The notes beneath the pieces were generated by a model that did not search any database, was not told where the DNA came from, and worked only from the letters and a program-made list of their open reading frames with translations. From positions 1-14,510 of the forward strand of contig JBEGQX010000285.1 in the NCBI GenBank assembly GCA_041180805.1: a stretch of 14,510 nucleotides of DNA, in the 5' to 3' direction. This DNA is from JBEGQX01 sp041180805. GTDB lineage: Bacteria > Planctomycetota > Planctomycetia > Gemmatales > Gemmataceae. Shown one piece after another: positions 1-7,261 of the stretch; position 1 is the first letter of the stretch; each line of letters begins with the position of its first letter. Both the position numbers and the translations under genes were made by a program.

Positions 1-57
1 GCCTGGATTCATTTGCTGCAGAATGTCACTTCCTCATTGAAAACCAAGGCGGGCTGA
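1..57 (+). CDS. Possible C-terminal tail of an upstream gene (partial)
   Basis: Reading frame 1 is open from the window edge to a TGA at 55-57 and would encode the last 18 residues of a protein ending in KTKAG. The stop lies 2 bases before the TTG start proposed for the kinase gene, as expected of a translationally coupled pair. The tail is too short to assign to a family. The competing reading is that frame 3, which has no stop upstream of the kinase, is the real coding frame here and the kinase gene begins outside the window; both cannot be fully right. Confidence 0.3.
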   Translation, partial: AWIHLLQNVTSSLKTKAG

Positions 58-59
58 CA

Positions 60-1766
60 TTGCTTGAGCAGACTCTTTCCATCATGAAAAAGGCACGGTG
101 GATTTTTCCAGAATCCACCCAATGTCATCCAGCCATTCAAGAACTTCTTTTGGGAAGCCCCCCCGCGGACAAAACACAATTCGAAACTATCAAGTCGGGA
201 TCCCACCGAACTGTTTACCGAATTCAACTTCCAGGACTGGATATTCACCTGAAGCACAACCGCATTTCCGGCTTCAGATCGTTTGTCAGGGAATTCTGCA
301 GAACACCAAAAGGCATATACGAATACGACACGGCCATCCGTCTTGCCAGCATGGGAATACGCACCATCGAACCCATCGCCTGTGGAGTAGGGCAGGGAAT
401 TGCCCCTGAAAGCTTTCTTATTACCAAAACATTGGAAGGCGCGTTGTCGCTTGAAAAATACTGGTATGAATTAAGTCGCCTGGATGTGCCAAGCCAATCC
501 GCAATGAAAAAACAGCTTATCGATGCCATGGCCCAAACTCTGGCAACAATGCACGCAAAGGGTGTTTTGCACAACGACCTTCATCCAGGAAACCTGATGG
601 TCATTTTGAATGGCGGCCAGCCAGCGCTATCTTTGATTGACCTTTTTCCTGTGCGCATAAAACCAAACTCCCTGAACTGGGTTGAACGCAGATCCAATCT
701 GGCCATGTTGGACAGGTGGGCCAAAATGCACACCCGCACGACGGACAGGATGAGGCTTTGGAAGGCGTACACCAGGGAAGTGAAGGCTATTGAGGGAAAT
801 GGCGCGTTTCCATTTCACAACAAGGATTGGGTGCGATATCAGATGGAACTTCTGGCCAGGGAAGTCATGTTAAAAAACCTCGGCCTTTGGCAAAGGTTTG
901 ACGCAAGGTGCATGTTTAATAATCGCCGATTCAAGATTTTTAAATTTAAGGGAAAGGCAGGCGTGCGGGTGGCGGATCTTGATTTGGATCAACTTGAACC
1001 TTTTCTTGAAAACCAAAGCCCCCAAAGCTTATTTCCGGATGCCAAAGTTCTTAAACATTCCAAAAGTTCCACCGTAATTCTCTGTGAACTGCCCGGCAAA
1101 GCTTTGCAAAAAGAGGTCATATTCAAAAAAATTACCGCAACGAAATGGACCGACCCCATAGCAAACATTTTCAGACCTGATGGAACTACCAGATCCTGGC
1201 AGATGGCGACAGCTCTTTTGAATCGAAAGCTGCCCACAGCCAGACAACTGGCATTTTGGCACCAAAGGAAACTACTCTTCAAAACTGATGGTTACAGTCT
1301 CATTGAGAAAATTCCCAATGCCAGCGATATGCCCAAATATGTGGAAATGATTCTAAAAATGAATCCATCAGCCAGAATCAGCCAGATACGAACTTTAATT
1401 GATAGTATGGCCAGCTTATTACGAAAAATGCATGATTCAGGCATTTCCCACAGAGACTTGAAATCAGCCAATCTTATGATCCAGCCAGAGGAAAATCCGC
1501 CCAAAGTATGGCTGGTTGACCTAGTTGGGGTTCGTGCACACTTCTATCTCTCTAAAAAAAGGAAAATGCAAAATTTAGCAAGGCTTAACGCCAGCTTTCT
1601 TCAAACACCCCATATCACGCTGACTGACAGGGTTCGCTTCCTTAGACAATATTTAAGATGGGGAACCGAGGGGCCTTTTGAATGGCACGGTTGGTGGAGA
1701 GATATAGCAAAGTTGACCGATCAGAAAATAGCGAAAAATCTTAAATCAGGCAGACCTCTCGCCTGA
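60..1766 (+). CDS. Tandem-domain lipopolysaccharide kinase-like protein (Kdo/WaaP/InaA family)
   Basis: Cytoplasmic protein of 568 residues with two kinase-like domains of the family that phosphorylates sugars of the lipopolysaccharide inner core. Domain 1 (about 40-245) has a candidate ATP-binding Lys near 65, a catalytic loop HNDLHPGN at 171-178 and a metal-binding Asp at 194 (LIDL). Domain 2 (about 325-550) has Lys 356/357, catalytic loop HRDLKSAN at 464-471 and Asp 487 (VDL). Both keep the catalytic Asp and Asn, so both may be active; family members usually have one domain of roughly 230-290 residues. In both, the residue after the metal-binding Asp is Leu, not the common Phe. The TTG start at 60 follows AAGGCGGG and sits 2 bases after an upstream frame-1 stop. 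The ATG at 84 (MKKARW) is a good alternative, and the frame stays open to the window edge, so the N-terminus is uncertain. Core phosphorylation is inferred; protein or small-molecule kinase activity is possible. Confidence 0.82.
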   Translation: MLEQTLSIMKKARWIFPESTQCHPAIQELLLGSPPADKTQFETIKSGSHRTVYRIQLPGLDIHLKHNRISGFRSFVREFCRTPKGIYEYDTAIRLASMGIRTIEPIACGVGQGIAPESFLITKTLEGALSLEKYWYELSRLDVPSQSAMKKQLIDAMAQTLATMHAKGVLHNDLHPGNLMVILNGGQPALSLIDLFPVRIKPNSLNWVERRSNLAMLDRWAKMHTRTTDRMRLWKAYTREVKAIEGNGAFPFHNKDWVRYQMELLAREVMLKNLGLWQRFDARCMFNNRRFKIFKFKGKAGVRVADLDLDQLEPFLENQSPQSLFPDAKVLKHSKSSTVILCELPGKALQKEVIFKKITATKWTDPIANIFRPDGTTRSWQMATALLNRKLPTARQLAFWHQRKLLFKTDGYSLIEKIPNASDMPKYVEMILKMNPSARISQIRTLIDSMASLLRKMHDSGISHRDLKSANLMIQPEENPPKVWLVDLVGVRAHFYLSKKRKMQNLARLNASFLQTPHITLTDRVRFLRQYLRWGTEGPFEWHGWWRDIAKLTDQKIAKNLKSGRPLA

Positions 1767-1785
1767 CCTTATAACACAAGTCACC

Positions 1786-1814
1786 TTGAAACTTTCTTCA
1801 CATAACCTTATCGT
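1786..1814 (+). promoter_or_regulatory. Possible promoter upstream of the HELTH lipoprotein gene
   Basis: In the 97-base gap after the kinase gene, TTGAAA (1786-1791) and TATCGT (1809-1814) are separated by 17 bases, resembling -35 and -10 boxes (5/6 and 4/6 matches to the sigma-70 consensus). Such matches arise by chance in AT-rich gaps, and planctomycete promoters need not follow this consensus. Confidence 0.22.
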
Positions 1815-1863
1815 CTGCCCTCGAAAGAGTTTGTGATTATTCTGAAACGGGACTATCCAAAAG

Positions 1864-2751
1864 ATGCCAAGCCGGGTTGCACGCATCCTGATGCTTTTAT
1901 GCGCGATTCTTTGCGGATGTTCCACGCTGGAATTTCAGCCCGGCAAAAACCCCAAGGATGCGTCGGATCCTCTCCAAGGAAACCACAGCCCTCTGCTTCC
2001 CGGCAAGCATCTGGTTCGGGTTTCCCCCTATGTTTTTCTAAGCGATTTCGAAATCCAAAAAGATCTACCCCTGTTTCAGGAATTATCGCAGCTTCGGGAT
2101 CAAATCTATGGGGATTTAAAACTTCCTGATTCAACCACCATGATTCAGGTATATCTTTTTGAAGATCGCGAAAAATACGACAAATTCATGCAGGCTAAAT
2201 ATCCAAAGCTTCCTTCACGCAGGGCTTTCTTTGTTGCCCAAACGCGTGGGGTTGGAAGATCCGAGGATTTACTGATTTACACTTATTGGGGTGACAGGGT
2301 ACAGCAAGATTTACGACATGAATTGACCCATGCCCTTCTGCATAGTGTTTTAAAGGATGTACCTCTATGGCTTGATGAAGGCCTTGCCGAGTATTACGAA
2401 ATACCCCCCGAGAACAAAGGGGTGAACCCACAGCACGTGGAACAACTACGAAAAGATATCCAAAACGAATACAACCCGGATCTTATTCGGTTGGAAATGC
2501 TGGATGAAGTTGGAAAGATGAATCGCGCCGAATATCGCGAGGCCTGGGCTTGGGTTCATTATCTGTTGCATTCCACGCCGGAAAATAAAAAGGTTATCCT
2601 TACTTTCATCCAATTGCTAAGGGACAACCCAAATCCTGGGAGCCTGCGCGAAAAACTTGTGGAGAATGTGCAGATGCCGGAATCTGAACTGAAAGCGCAT
2701 ATTCTTCGAATGGATATTCCCTCAACCGCCAAAGCCACCACAAAGCCCTGA
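1864..2751 (+). CDS. Lipoprotein with HExxH zinc-metalloprotease motif (peptidase MA-like/DUF1570-type)
   Basis: A 295-residue protein that begins with a signal peptide ending in the lipobox LCGC (Cys 19), so it is probably lipid-anchored on the periplasmic side. HELTH at 152-156 gives two zinc-ligand His and the catalytic Glu. LWLDEGLAEYYE follows at 168-179, where Glu 172 is the likely third ligand, in the pattern WLxEGxAEY seen in gluzincin-type peptidases (clan MA) and in the DUF1570-like proteins common in planctomycetes. The rest is mostly helical and charged, and the Pro/Thr/Lys-rich end looks disordered. The start ATG is chosen because the signal peptide follows directly; no strong Shine-Dalgarno is visible. 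The 97-base gap upstream suggests its own promoter. The substrate is unknown; protease activity is inferred from the motif. Family-level confidence is good, exact family moderate. Confidence 0.8.
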   Translation: MPSRVARILMLLCAILCGCSTLEFQPGKNPKDASDPLQGNHSPLLPGKHLVRVSPYVFLSDFEIQKDLPLFQELSQLRDQIYGDLKLPDSTTMIQVYLFEDREKYDKFMQAKYPKLPSRRAFFVAQTRGVGRSEDLLIYTYWGDRVQQDLRHELTHALLHSVLKDVPLWLDEGLAEYYEIPPENKGVNPQHVEQLRKDIQNEYNPDLIRLEMLDEVGKMNRAEYREAWAWVHYLLHSTPENKKVILTFIQLLRDNPNPGSLREKLVENVQMPESELKAHILRMDIPSTAKATTKP

Positions 2752-2789
2752 TCTTCAAGCCCAAATAGCTGGCAATCCGTATACTTTCT

Positions 2790-2815
2790 ATGCCTTGAAA
2801 TTTCCCTGAAGGCGT
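2790..2815 (+). other. Small hairpin covering the putative coaB ribosome-binding site
   Basis: ATGCCTT (2790-2796) can pair with AAGGCGT (2809-2815), with one G-U pair and a 12-base loop. The right arm contains the only purine-rich GAAGG-like sequence before the coaB ATG at 2821, so the fold could limit translation. The stem is short and no T-run follows, so it is not a convincing terminator. Confidence 0.2.
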
Positions 2816-2820
2816 TCGAG

Positions 2821-3489
2821 ATGCTCAACTTTTTAATTGTCACCGGAGCAACTTCCATCCCCCTCGATGGGGTCCGTAAGCTTTCCAATCTTGGAACTGG
2901 AACCACAGGGCATGCAATTGCCAGACAGGCTATGAAAAATGGCCACCAAGTTCATTTGTTAACCAGCAACCCTTCTGCAAAAGAAAACATTCCCCCGGAG
3001 AAAATTACTCTATTTGATACCTATGACGACCTTCGAGAACTATTGCAAAAACAGCTAGCCCTATCGAAGCCAGACATTGTGATCATGGCCGCCGCAATCA
3101 GTGACTATGGCAACCCCAGCTTCCACGATGCTTTTCATTCAACAGCCACCAAGGGAAATCCCCGGCAAAAAGTACCTTCCGACCAAAATGAACTTTGGAT
3201 TCGTCTGACAAAGCTTCCAAAGATCATTGACATGATAAGGACCTCATGGGGCTTCCAAGGCATTCTTGTCAAATTTAAACTCGAGGCCGATCTGGAAAAG
3301 GATGCGTTATTGGAAATTGCAAAAAGATCTCGAAAGCAATCCGATGCGGATTTGATCGTTGCCAATCGGCTTGAGGATTATGCGACCAAGGCTTGGATTA
3401 TTGACCGGCAGGAGAACATAATAGAGGTTCCAAGGAACCTCCTTCCTGAACAGCTTGTAAAAGAAATCGAATCCCTTTCTGGAATATAA
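2821..3489 (+). CDS. coaB: Phosphopantothenate-cysteine ligase (CoaB), stand-alone
   Basis: Second of the two steps usually fused in CoaBC: joins cysteine to 4'-phosphopantothenate with a nucleotide triphosphate, in cytoplasmic coenzyme A synthesis. The 222-residue length fits the isolated DFP/CoaB domain. Family signatures run in order: VTGATSIPLDGVRKLSN at 7-23, where Asn 23 matches the conserved nucleotide-site Asn; VIMAAAISDY at 87-96; TKLPKII at 130-136, where Lys 131 matches the catalytic Lys of the usual KxPDI motif; and DADLIVANRL at 175-184. Two points are unusual: the glycine loop reads LGTGTTG in place of the common NRSSGxMG, and the usual VGFxxE segment reads VKFKLE. coaC starts 1 base after its stop, which strongly supports the assignment. 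The start follows a weak GAAGG site 8 bases upstream. Confidence 0.87.
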   Translation: MLNFLIVTGATSIPLDGVRKLSNLGTGTTGHAIARQAMKNGHQVHLLTSNPSAKENIPPEKITLFDTYDDLRELLQKQLALSKPDIVIMAAAISDYGNPSFHDAFHSTATKGNPRQKVPSDQNELWIRLTKLPKIIDMIRTSWGFQGILVKFKLEADLEKDALLEIAKRSRKQSDADLIVANRLEDYATKAWIIDRQENIIEVPRNLLPEQLVKEIESLSGI

Positions 3490-3490
3490 A

Positions 3491-4126
3491 ATGGCGAACA
3501 TCTTATTGGGCGTTACCGGATCCGTTGCCGCCATTAAAATCCCCGAGATCTGCGGATTACTTCTTGAAAAAAGCCACAAGATCAACCTTTTATGCACCAG
3601 TTCATCACTCTATTTTTTCGACCAGCAACATCTCAAGCGCCAATTCCCTTCTATCAGCGTGACCACGGACGAAATGGAATGGCCCATGCTGGAAACCGGT
3701 GGCAAATACCAGCGTGGCGACAAAGTACTGCACATTGAACTTCGCAAATGGGCAGACATTTTTGTTGTGGCACCGCTTGACGCCAACACCCTGGCAAAAT
3801 TTGCCCTGGGTCTGGCGGACAATTGTCTGACCAGTGTATGGAGAGCCAGGAATCCGCAAACTCCCACCATACTGGCCCCAGCCATGAACACTTTTATGTG
3901 GGAAAAACCAGCCACCGCCTTCCACCTTGCGTGCCTGGCATTGGAACAGGGTATTCATATGGATGCGCACAAACCGCCTTCGGAGCTTTGCGAGGAAATA
4001 AAAAAATCCCAATCTAACCTTAAGGTTTTAGCTCCTATCTCCAAGGAACTGGCTTGCGGCGATTATGGAACCGGGGCTATGGCGGAACTCACAACTATTG
4101 TGGAAGCCATCCAGAAAGTATGCTAA
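3491..4126 (+). CDS. coaC: Phosphopantothenoylcysteine decarboxylase (CoaC), stand-alone flavoprotein
   Basis: FMN-dependent decarboxylation of 4'-phosphopantothenoylcysteine to 4'-phosphopantetheine, the step directly after CoaB. The 211-residue protein shows the HFCD flavoprotein fold from its start: GVTGSVAAIK at 7-16 (FMN site), active-site His 81 in LHIELRKWAD, APLDANTLAKFA at 95-106, the substrate-binding PAMNTFMW at 130-137 (Asn 133), and the ACGDYGTGAMAE clamp at 188-199 with Cys 189. All residues expected for activity are present. The ATG lies 1 base after the coaB stop, so the two are almost surely cotranscribed and translationally coupled. In most bacteria the two activities are one CoaBC polypeptide with the decarboxylase first; here they are separate and the ligase comes first. 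Length and motifs match single-function decarboxylases such as plant HAL3. Confidence 0.92.
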   Translation: MANILLGVTGSVAAIKIPEICGLLLEKSHKINLLCTSSSLYFFDQQHLKRQFPSISVTTDEMEWPMLETGGKYQRGDKVLHIELRKWADIFVVAPLDANTLAKFALGLADNCLTSVWRARNPQTPTILAPAMNTFMWEKPATAFHLACLALEQGIHMDAHKPPSELCEEIKKSQSNLKVLAPISKELACGDYGTGAMAELTTIVEAIQKVC

Positions 4127-4143
4127 ATTTTTGAAATCACAAG

Positions 4144-4172
4144 GACGGTTAGCTTCCCCTGCCAAAACCGTC
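4144..4172. repeat. Perfect 7-bp inverted repeat between coaC and the SMP-30 gene
   Basis: GACGGTT (4144-4150) and AACCGTC (4166-4172) are exact reverse complements around a 15-base spacer. No T-run follows on either strand, so it is a poor intrinsic terminator. It could be an operator half-site pair or an RNA hairpin, or chance. Confidence 0.25.
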
Positions 4173-4199
4173 ATGAATTGAACCTTGAGAGAGAAAACC

Positions 4200-5129
4200 A
4201 TGCAAACTTTTACCCTTGTTATTGTTTCCTTGATATTTCTGACCAGTGGACAGAACACCCAGACTGGGGTTTATTTTGCCAAAGATTCCAAGCCCGAGTT
4301 ACTTTGGAACCAGGGGGAATTCACCGAGGGGCCTGCATGGGGGCCAGACAATCGCCTTTATTTTTCCGATATAGGCAATCGAATTCTTCAATTTAACCCC
4401 GCAGATAAAACCACAAAGGATTATCGAAACCCATCTGGCAGATCTAATGGCTTGGAGTTTGACCTGCAAGGAAACCTGATCGCCGCGGAAGGAGCAAACA
4501 CGGGTGGCAACCGACGAATTTCCATCACGCTTAAGGACGGATCCATCAAAGAGGTTGCCTCCAAATTTGAAGGTAAAAGGTTCAATAGTCCAAACGATCT
4601 GGTCATTGATAGCAGGGGCAATATTTACTTCACAGACCCGCGTTATGTGGGCTCGGAAACCAGGGAACTGGATCATGAAAGTGTTTTCATGATCGATCCC
4701 AAAGGAAAGGTTAGCATTGCCACCCGGGATGCCAAAAAACCCAACGGAATCTGCATTTCCCCGGATGGTAAAACCCTTTTCCTGGCAGAGAACGACCCAA
4801 GCGGAAACCGGCATCTTCTTTCCTTTGCCATCCATGCGGATGGAATGCTTCATTCCAAAAAAGTCCTTCACGATTTTGGCAAAGGAAGGGGTATTGATGG
4901 TATGTGCGTAGACAATAAGGGGAATGTTTTTGCCACCGCAGGTTCCGGCCCCAAGGGTGGAATTTATGTTTTTTCACCCAACGGAAAAGTAATGGATTTT
5001 GTCCAAACCCCTGAAGACCCATCTAATTGCTGCTTTGGTGGCAAGGGTTCAAAAACCCTATATATTACCGCGGGAAAATCCCTATACAGAATTGAAACAA
5101 CCAGCACCGGCTATCACCCGGCATGGTAA
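4200..5129 (+). CDS. Secreted SMP-30/gluconolactonase/LRE-family beta-propeller
   Basis: Six-bladed propeller of the SMP-30 family, whose members hydrolyse sugar lactones such as gluconolactone at a divalent-metal site. Counting from the ATG at 4200 (309 residues), family marks are TEGPAW (Glu 43, metal), SPNDLVIDSRGNIYFTD at 130-146 (Asn 132, substrate side), PNGICISPDGKTLFLAEN at 181-198 (Asn 182, metal) and GIDGM at 231-235 (Asp 233, metal). The full metal triad Glu/Asn/Asp is kept, so catalysis is plausible. A hydrophobic N-terminus (about 1-17) looks like a signal peptide, pointing to the periplasm. The ATG at 4200 is preferred over the in-frame TTG at 4185 because GAGAGAG lies just before it. 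It sits 73 bases after coaC and is followed at once by the PD40 gene. True substrate is unknown; many relatives are labelled gluconolactonase without proof. Confidence 0.88.
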   Translation: MQTFTLVIVSLIFLTSGQNTQTGVYFAKDSKPELLWNQGEFTEGPAWGPDNRLYFSDIGNRILQFNPADKTTKDYRNPSGRSNGLEFDLQGNLIAAEGANTGGNRRISITLKDGSIKEVASKFEGKRFNSPNDLVIDSRGNIYFTDPRYVGSETRELDHESVFMIDPKGKVSIATRDAKKPNGICISPDGKTLFLAENDPSGNRHLLSFAIHADGMLHSKKVLHDFGKGRGIDGMCVDNKGNVFATAGSGPKGGIYVFSPNGKVMDFVQTPEDPSNCCFGGKGSKTLYITAGKSLYRIETTSTGYHPAW

Positions 5130-5152
5130 TCAAAACAAGGAACAATGCGAAA

Positions 5153-6070
5153 ATGATGACCAAGAACCTGTTTCTTTCGCTTTTTGGACTTACCCTTTTT
5201 GCGATTGCCAACGCGGAGGCTCAGGACAAAACGGCCCCCAAGCTTACCCCTGCCTCCATCAATACTGACAAAGATGAGGACGATCCCCATTACGTGCCGA
5301 CAGCAAGTGGCATTCTGCCCCCAAGGCTTTATTTCTCCAGAAAAAACGAAAAGGGGAAGTACTGCATCATGGTTTCCAAGTGGAACAAAAAGGGAAACAA
5401 GTGGGCCGATGCCGAGACGATTGGCGCATACGTCGATTCAGAGGGGGATGACAGAAGCTGCTTTCTTACCGATGAAGGAAAGTTTCCCCAGTTGATAATT
5501 TTCTCCACCAAGAAAGATCAGAAGAACAACAACTTCGATCTTTACAGATCTTATCGGGACGCTCCCGGGAAGGATTTGGAGGACAAGGCCTTCAATCCTG
5601 GCAGACCCTTGCTGGGTCTGGATAGTGAGTCGGATGAAATGCATCCCTGGCTGACCAAGGATATGCAAACTTTATTTTTCAGCCGGAAATCCAAAGAAGG
5701 CATGACTCTTTTCCAGGCTAAAAAGGTCAAAGATACTGGAAACGAGGGAAACTTCGTGAACCCAGAACCTGTAAAAAATATCCCGGTTGGATATCATCAT
5801 GCAACTTTGAACCCCTTGGGAACACTGATGTTTTTGGAAGGCCCCATGGAAAACGACAGGTCGGGGATATTTTTCAGCCAGAAGAATGCAACAGGTTGGA
5901 GCAACCCATTGCCCGTTAGTAACCTGAATGACTCCAAAGGCAAAATTGGGGACAAATCCCCATGCCTTAGTAGAGATGGAATCAGGCTCTATTTTTCGTC
6001 GGACAGGCCCGGAGGGCAGGGGGGGCTGGACATTTATTCTGTTGCCGTTTCAGATCTAAAATTGAAATAA
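5153..6070 (+). CDS. Secreted PD40-repeat beta-propeller protein
   Basis: A protein of 305 residues with a clear signal peptide (hydrophobic 5-19, likely cleavage after ANA or AEA near 21-23), so exported. The mature part repeats short PD40/WD40-like blades: RLYFSRK, QLIIFSTKK, TLFFSRKSKEG, GIFFSQK and the closing SSDRPGGQGGLDIY, a hallmark of TolB-like and OmpA-associated PD40 propellers. There is no OmpA or other extra domain. No catalytic motif is visible, so a binding or scaffolding role is the most one can infer. The ATG at 5153 is preferred because AAGGAA precedes it by about 10 bases and the signal peptide starts cleanly. The in-frame ATG at 5123 overlaps the end of the SMP-30 gene and would add 10 residues. 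Close spacing suggests cotranscription with the SMP-30 gene. It ends 1 base from the convergent minus-strand gene. Confidence 0.8.
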   Translation: MMTKNLFLSLFGLTLFAIANAEAQDKTAPKLTPASINTDKDEDDPHYVPTASGILPPRLYFSRKNEKGKYCIMVSKWNKKGNKWADAETIGAYVDSEGDDRSCFLTDEGKFPQLIIFSTKKDQKNNNFDLYRSYRDAPGKDLEDKAFNPGRPLLGLDSESDEMHPWLTKDMQTLFFSRKSKEGMTLFQAKKVKDTGNEGNFVNPEPVKNIPVGYHHATLNPLGTLMFLEGPMENDRSGIFFSQKNATGWSNPLPVSNLNDSKGKIGDKSPCLSRDGIRLYFSSDRPGGQGGLDIYSVAVSDLKLK

Positions 6071-6071
6071 G

Positions 6072-7235
6072 CTATTTGCCCACAGGCACCAATCCCAATG
6101 ATTCCCTGACTTCCTCAAGAACCATTGGTTCACTTTGCTTTCTTTGATCCAGAAATTTTTGCAAGGTTGGTGTTTGTGGGGCTGTTAAGGCATACCGGAG
6201 AATAGCCCGCTTTACAACCGGTGCCTCGTAGCCTTTGGTTCCGTATCTGACAAGAATCTCATCGGTCCATTCCCATTTGGATGTACGCCGCAATTCCTCC
6301 ACGGATAAGTCCGCAAGTTCACCCTGCTGCCAGGCAACCCTGTACGCTTTATAGATTTTTTCCCGATCTGTTGGAGATTCAGCAATTAGTAACATCGCTT
6401 TGAGAGAACGAAAGCAAGCCAGGCGCAACTGCAGGGATGTATCCTGATTTTCCAACAACCCATAAACCACCGGCCAGGTGCGTTCAGGTTGCAGCCTTAA
6501 TAAAGCAATCATGGCTCCATCATAGGCTGCCGCGGATCTTCTACCTTGATCCCGCAGAATTCCCATCAAAAAATCGATATCACCCGCACCACCACAACCG
6601 CCCAGTAAATAGGCATACAAGCCAAGCCTTTCCTCTGAAACCCTGGCATCCAAAATCCATGTCCTTAAATGGGTGGCATCCATTTTCTTGGAAACACTTG
6701 CAAGCGTCGCATCATTGGCTTTTGCGAATTCCAGGAATGCATCACTGGCAACCTCTCGAACGGGAGATTCCAAGAAAGGCATGACCTTTTCCAATCGCAA
6801 AACAGGATCCAAAGGAGATGCATCGAACATCGCGGAAAGATAGCTCTCCGCTTGCCGACCCTTTAAGGAAACTCCCCTGTAGGGCTCAACCTGACCATCG
6901 CGAACATCAGCAAAAATGAGTAAAAAAGCATCCCCGGTTTCGGCAACGGGAATATATTGTGCCAGACGAACCGTCTTTCCCAACTCCAACGCCATGGGCT
7001 TGCGGAATAATTTTTCAATTGAAAGCAGACTGAATCCTTTGCCATCCTTCGACAAAGTCGAATTGGCAACCTTGGCCAGAAAAATAACCCTGGCCTGTGG
7101 TCTGGCTGCTTCCTCGCGAAATGTAAGTGACTGGGAAAAACCAGAGCAGATACTACAGGCCCTTAAAAAAGAGGAGGCGACCTGCATGAACAACAGAGAA
7201 ACCAACAATATTCCAGGACAGAAAAAATAACGCAT
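6072..7235 (-). CDS. Secreted CxxC-start protein, paralog 2 (CSIC; HEAT-like C-terminal part)
   Basis: I do not recognise a named family. The 387-residue protein has a signal peptide (hydrophobic 3-24) and then a CSIC motif (Cys 27, Cys 30). A region of beta character follows (about 48-122: VIFLAKV, FSLLSIEK, FLLIFADV, EPYRGV), then a long helical part with HEAT-like pairs (about 145-350: GLYAYLLGGCG, ADLSVEELR, AILRYAL). It aligns almost without gaps to the next gene upstream, also 387 residues: the CxxC at 27/30, a Cys at 213/214, and RYAL at 347-350 coincide. The start is firm, with GGGAGG 4 bases before the ATG. Stop to start the pair are 26 bases apart, and this is the last gene of the apparent permease operon. 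The CxxC could bind metal, form a disulfide or act in redox; the beta region might be a netrin-like/OB fold. Its function is unknown. Confidence 0.8.
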   Translation of the reverse strand: MRYFFCPGILLVSLLFMQVASSFLRACSICSGFSQSLTFREEAARPQARVIFLAKVANSTLSKDGKGFSLLSIEKLFRKPMALELGKTVRLAQYIPVAETGDAFLLIFADVRDGQVEPYRGVSLKGRQAESYLSAMFDASPLDPVLRLEKVMPFLESPVREVASDAFLEFAKANDATLASVSKKMDATHLRTWILDARVSEERLGLYAYLLGGCGGAGDIDFLMGILRDQGRRSAAAYDGAMIALLRLQPERTWPVVYGLLENQDTSLQLRLACFRSLKAMLLIAESPTDREKIYKAYRVAWQQGELADLSVEELRRTSKWEWTDEILVRYGTKGYEAPVVKRAILRYALTAPQTPTLQKFLDQRKQSEPMVLEEVRESLGLVPVGK

Positions 7236-7245
7236 TGTCCCTCCC
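7236..7245 (-). promoter_or_regulatory. Strong Shine-Dalgarno for the CSIC paralog
   Basis: Read on the minus strand, GGGAGGGACA lies directly before the ATG, the best ribosome-binding site in the window. It fixes the start of this gene and suggests the last gene of the run is well translated. Confidence 0.7.
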
Positions 7246-7261
7246 TGGACAAATCGTTGCT

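Noticed and set aside
1833..2129. Plus-strand open frame overlapping the start of the lipoprotein gene
   Set aside because: Different frame from the lipoprotein, whose signal peptide, lipobox and HELTH motif are convincing; the alternative product has no features.
4185..4199. TTG start for the SMP-30 gene
   Set aside because: The ATG at 4200 is directly preceded by a purine-rich ribosome site, and the signal peptide starts there.
6075..6135. Terminator for the plus-strand operon inside the convergent gene
   Set aside because: CCAATG and CATTGG can pair over a 22-base loop near 6090-6126, but the loop is long, the stem is AT-rich and no clean T-run follows.
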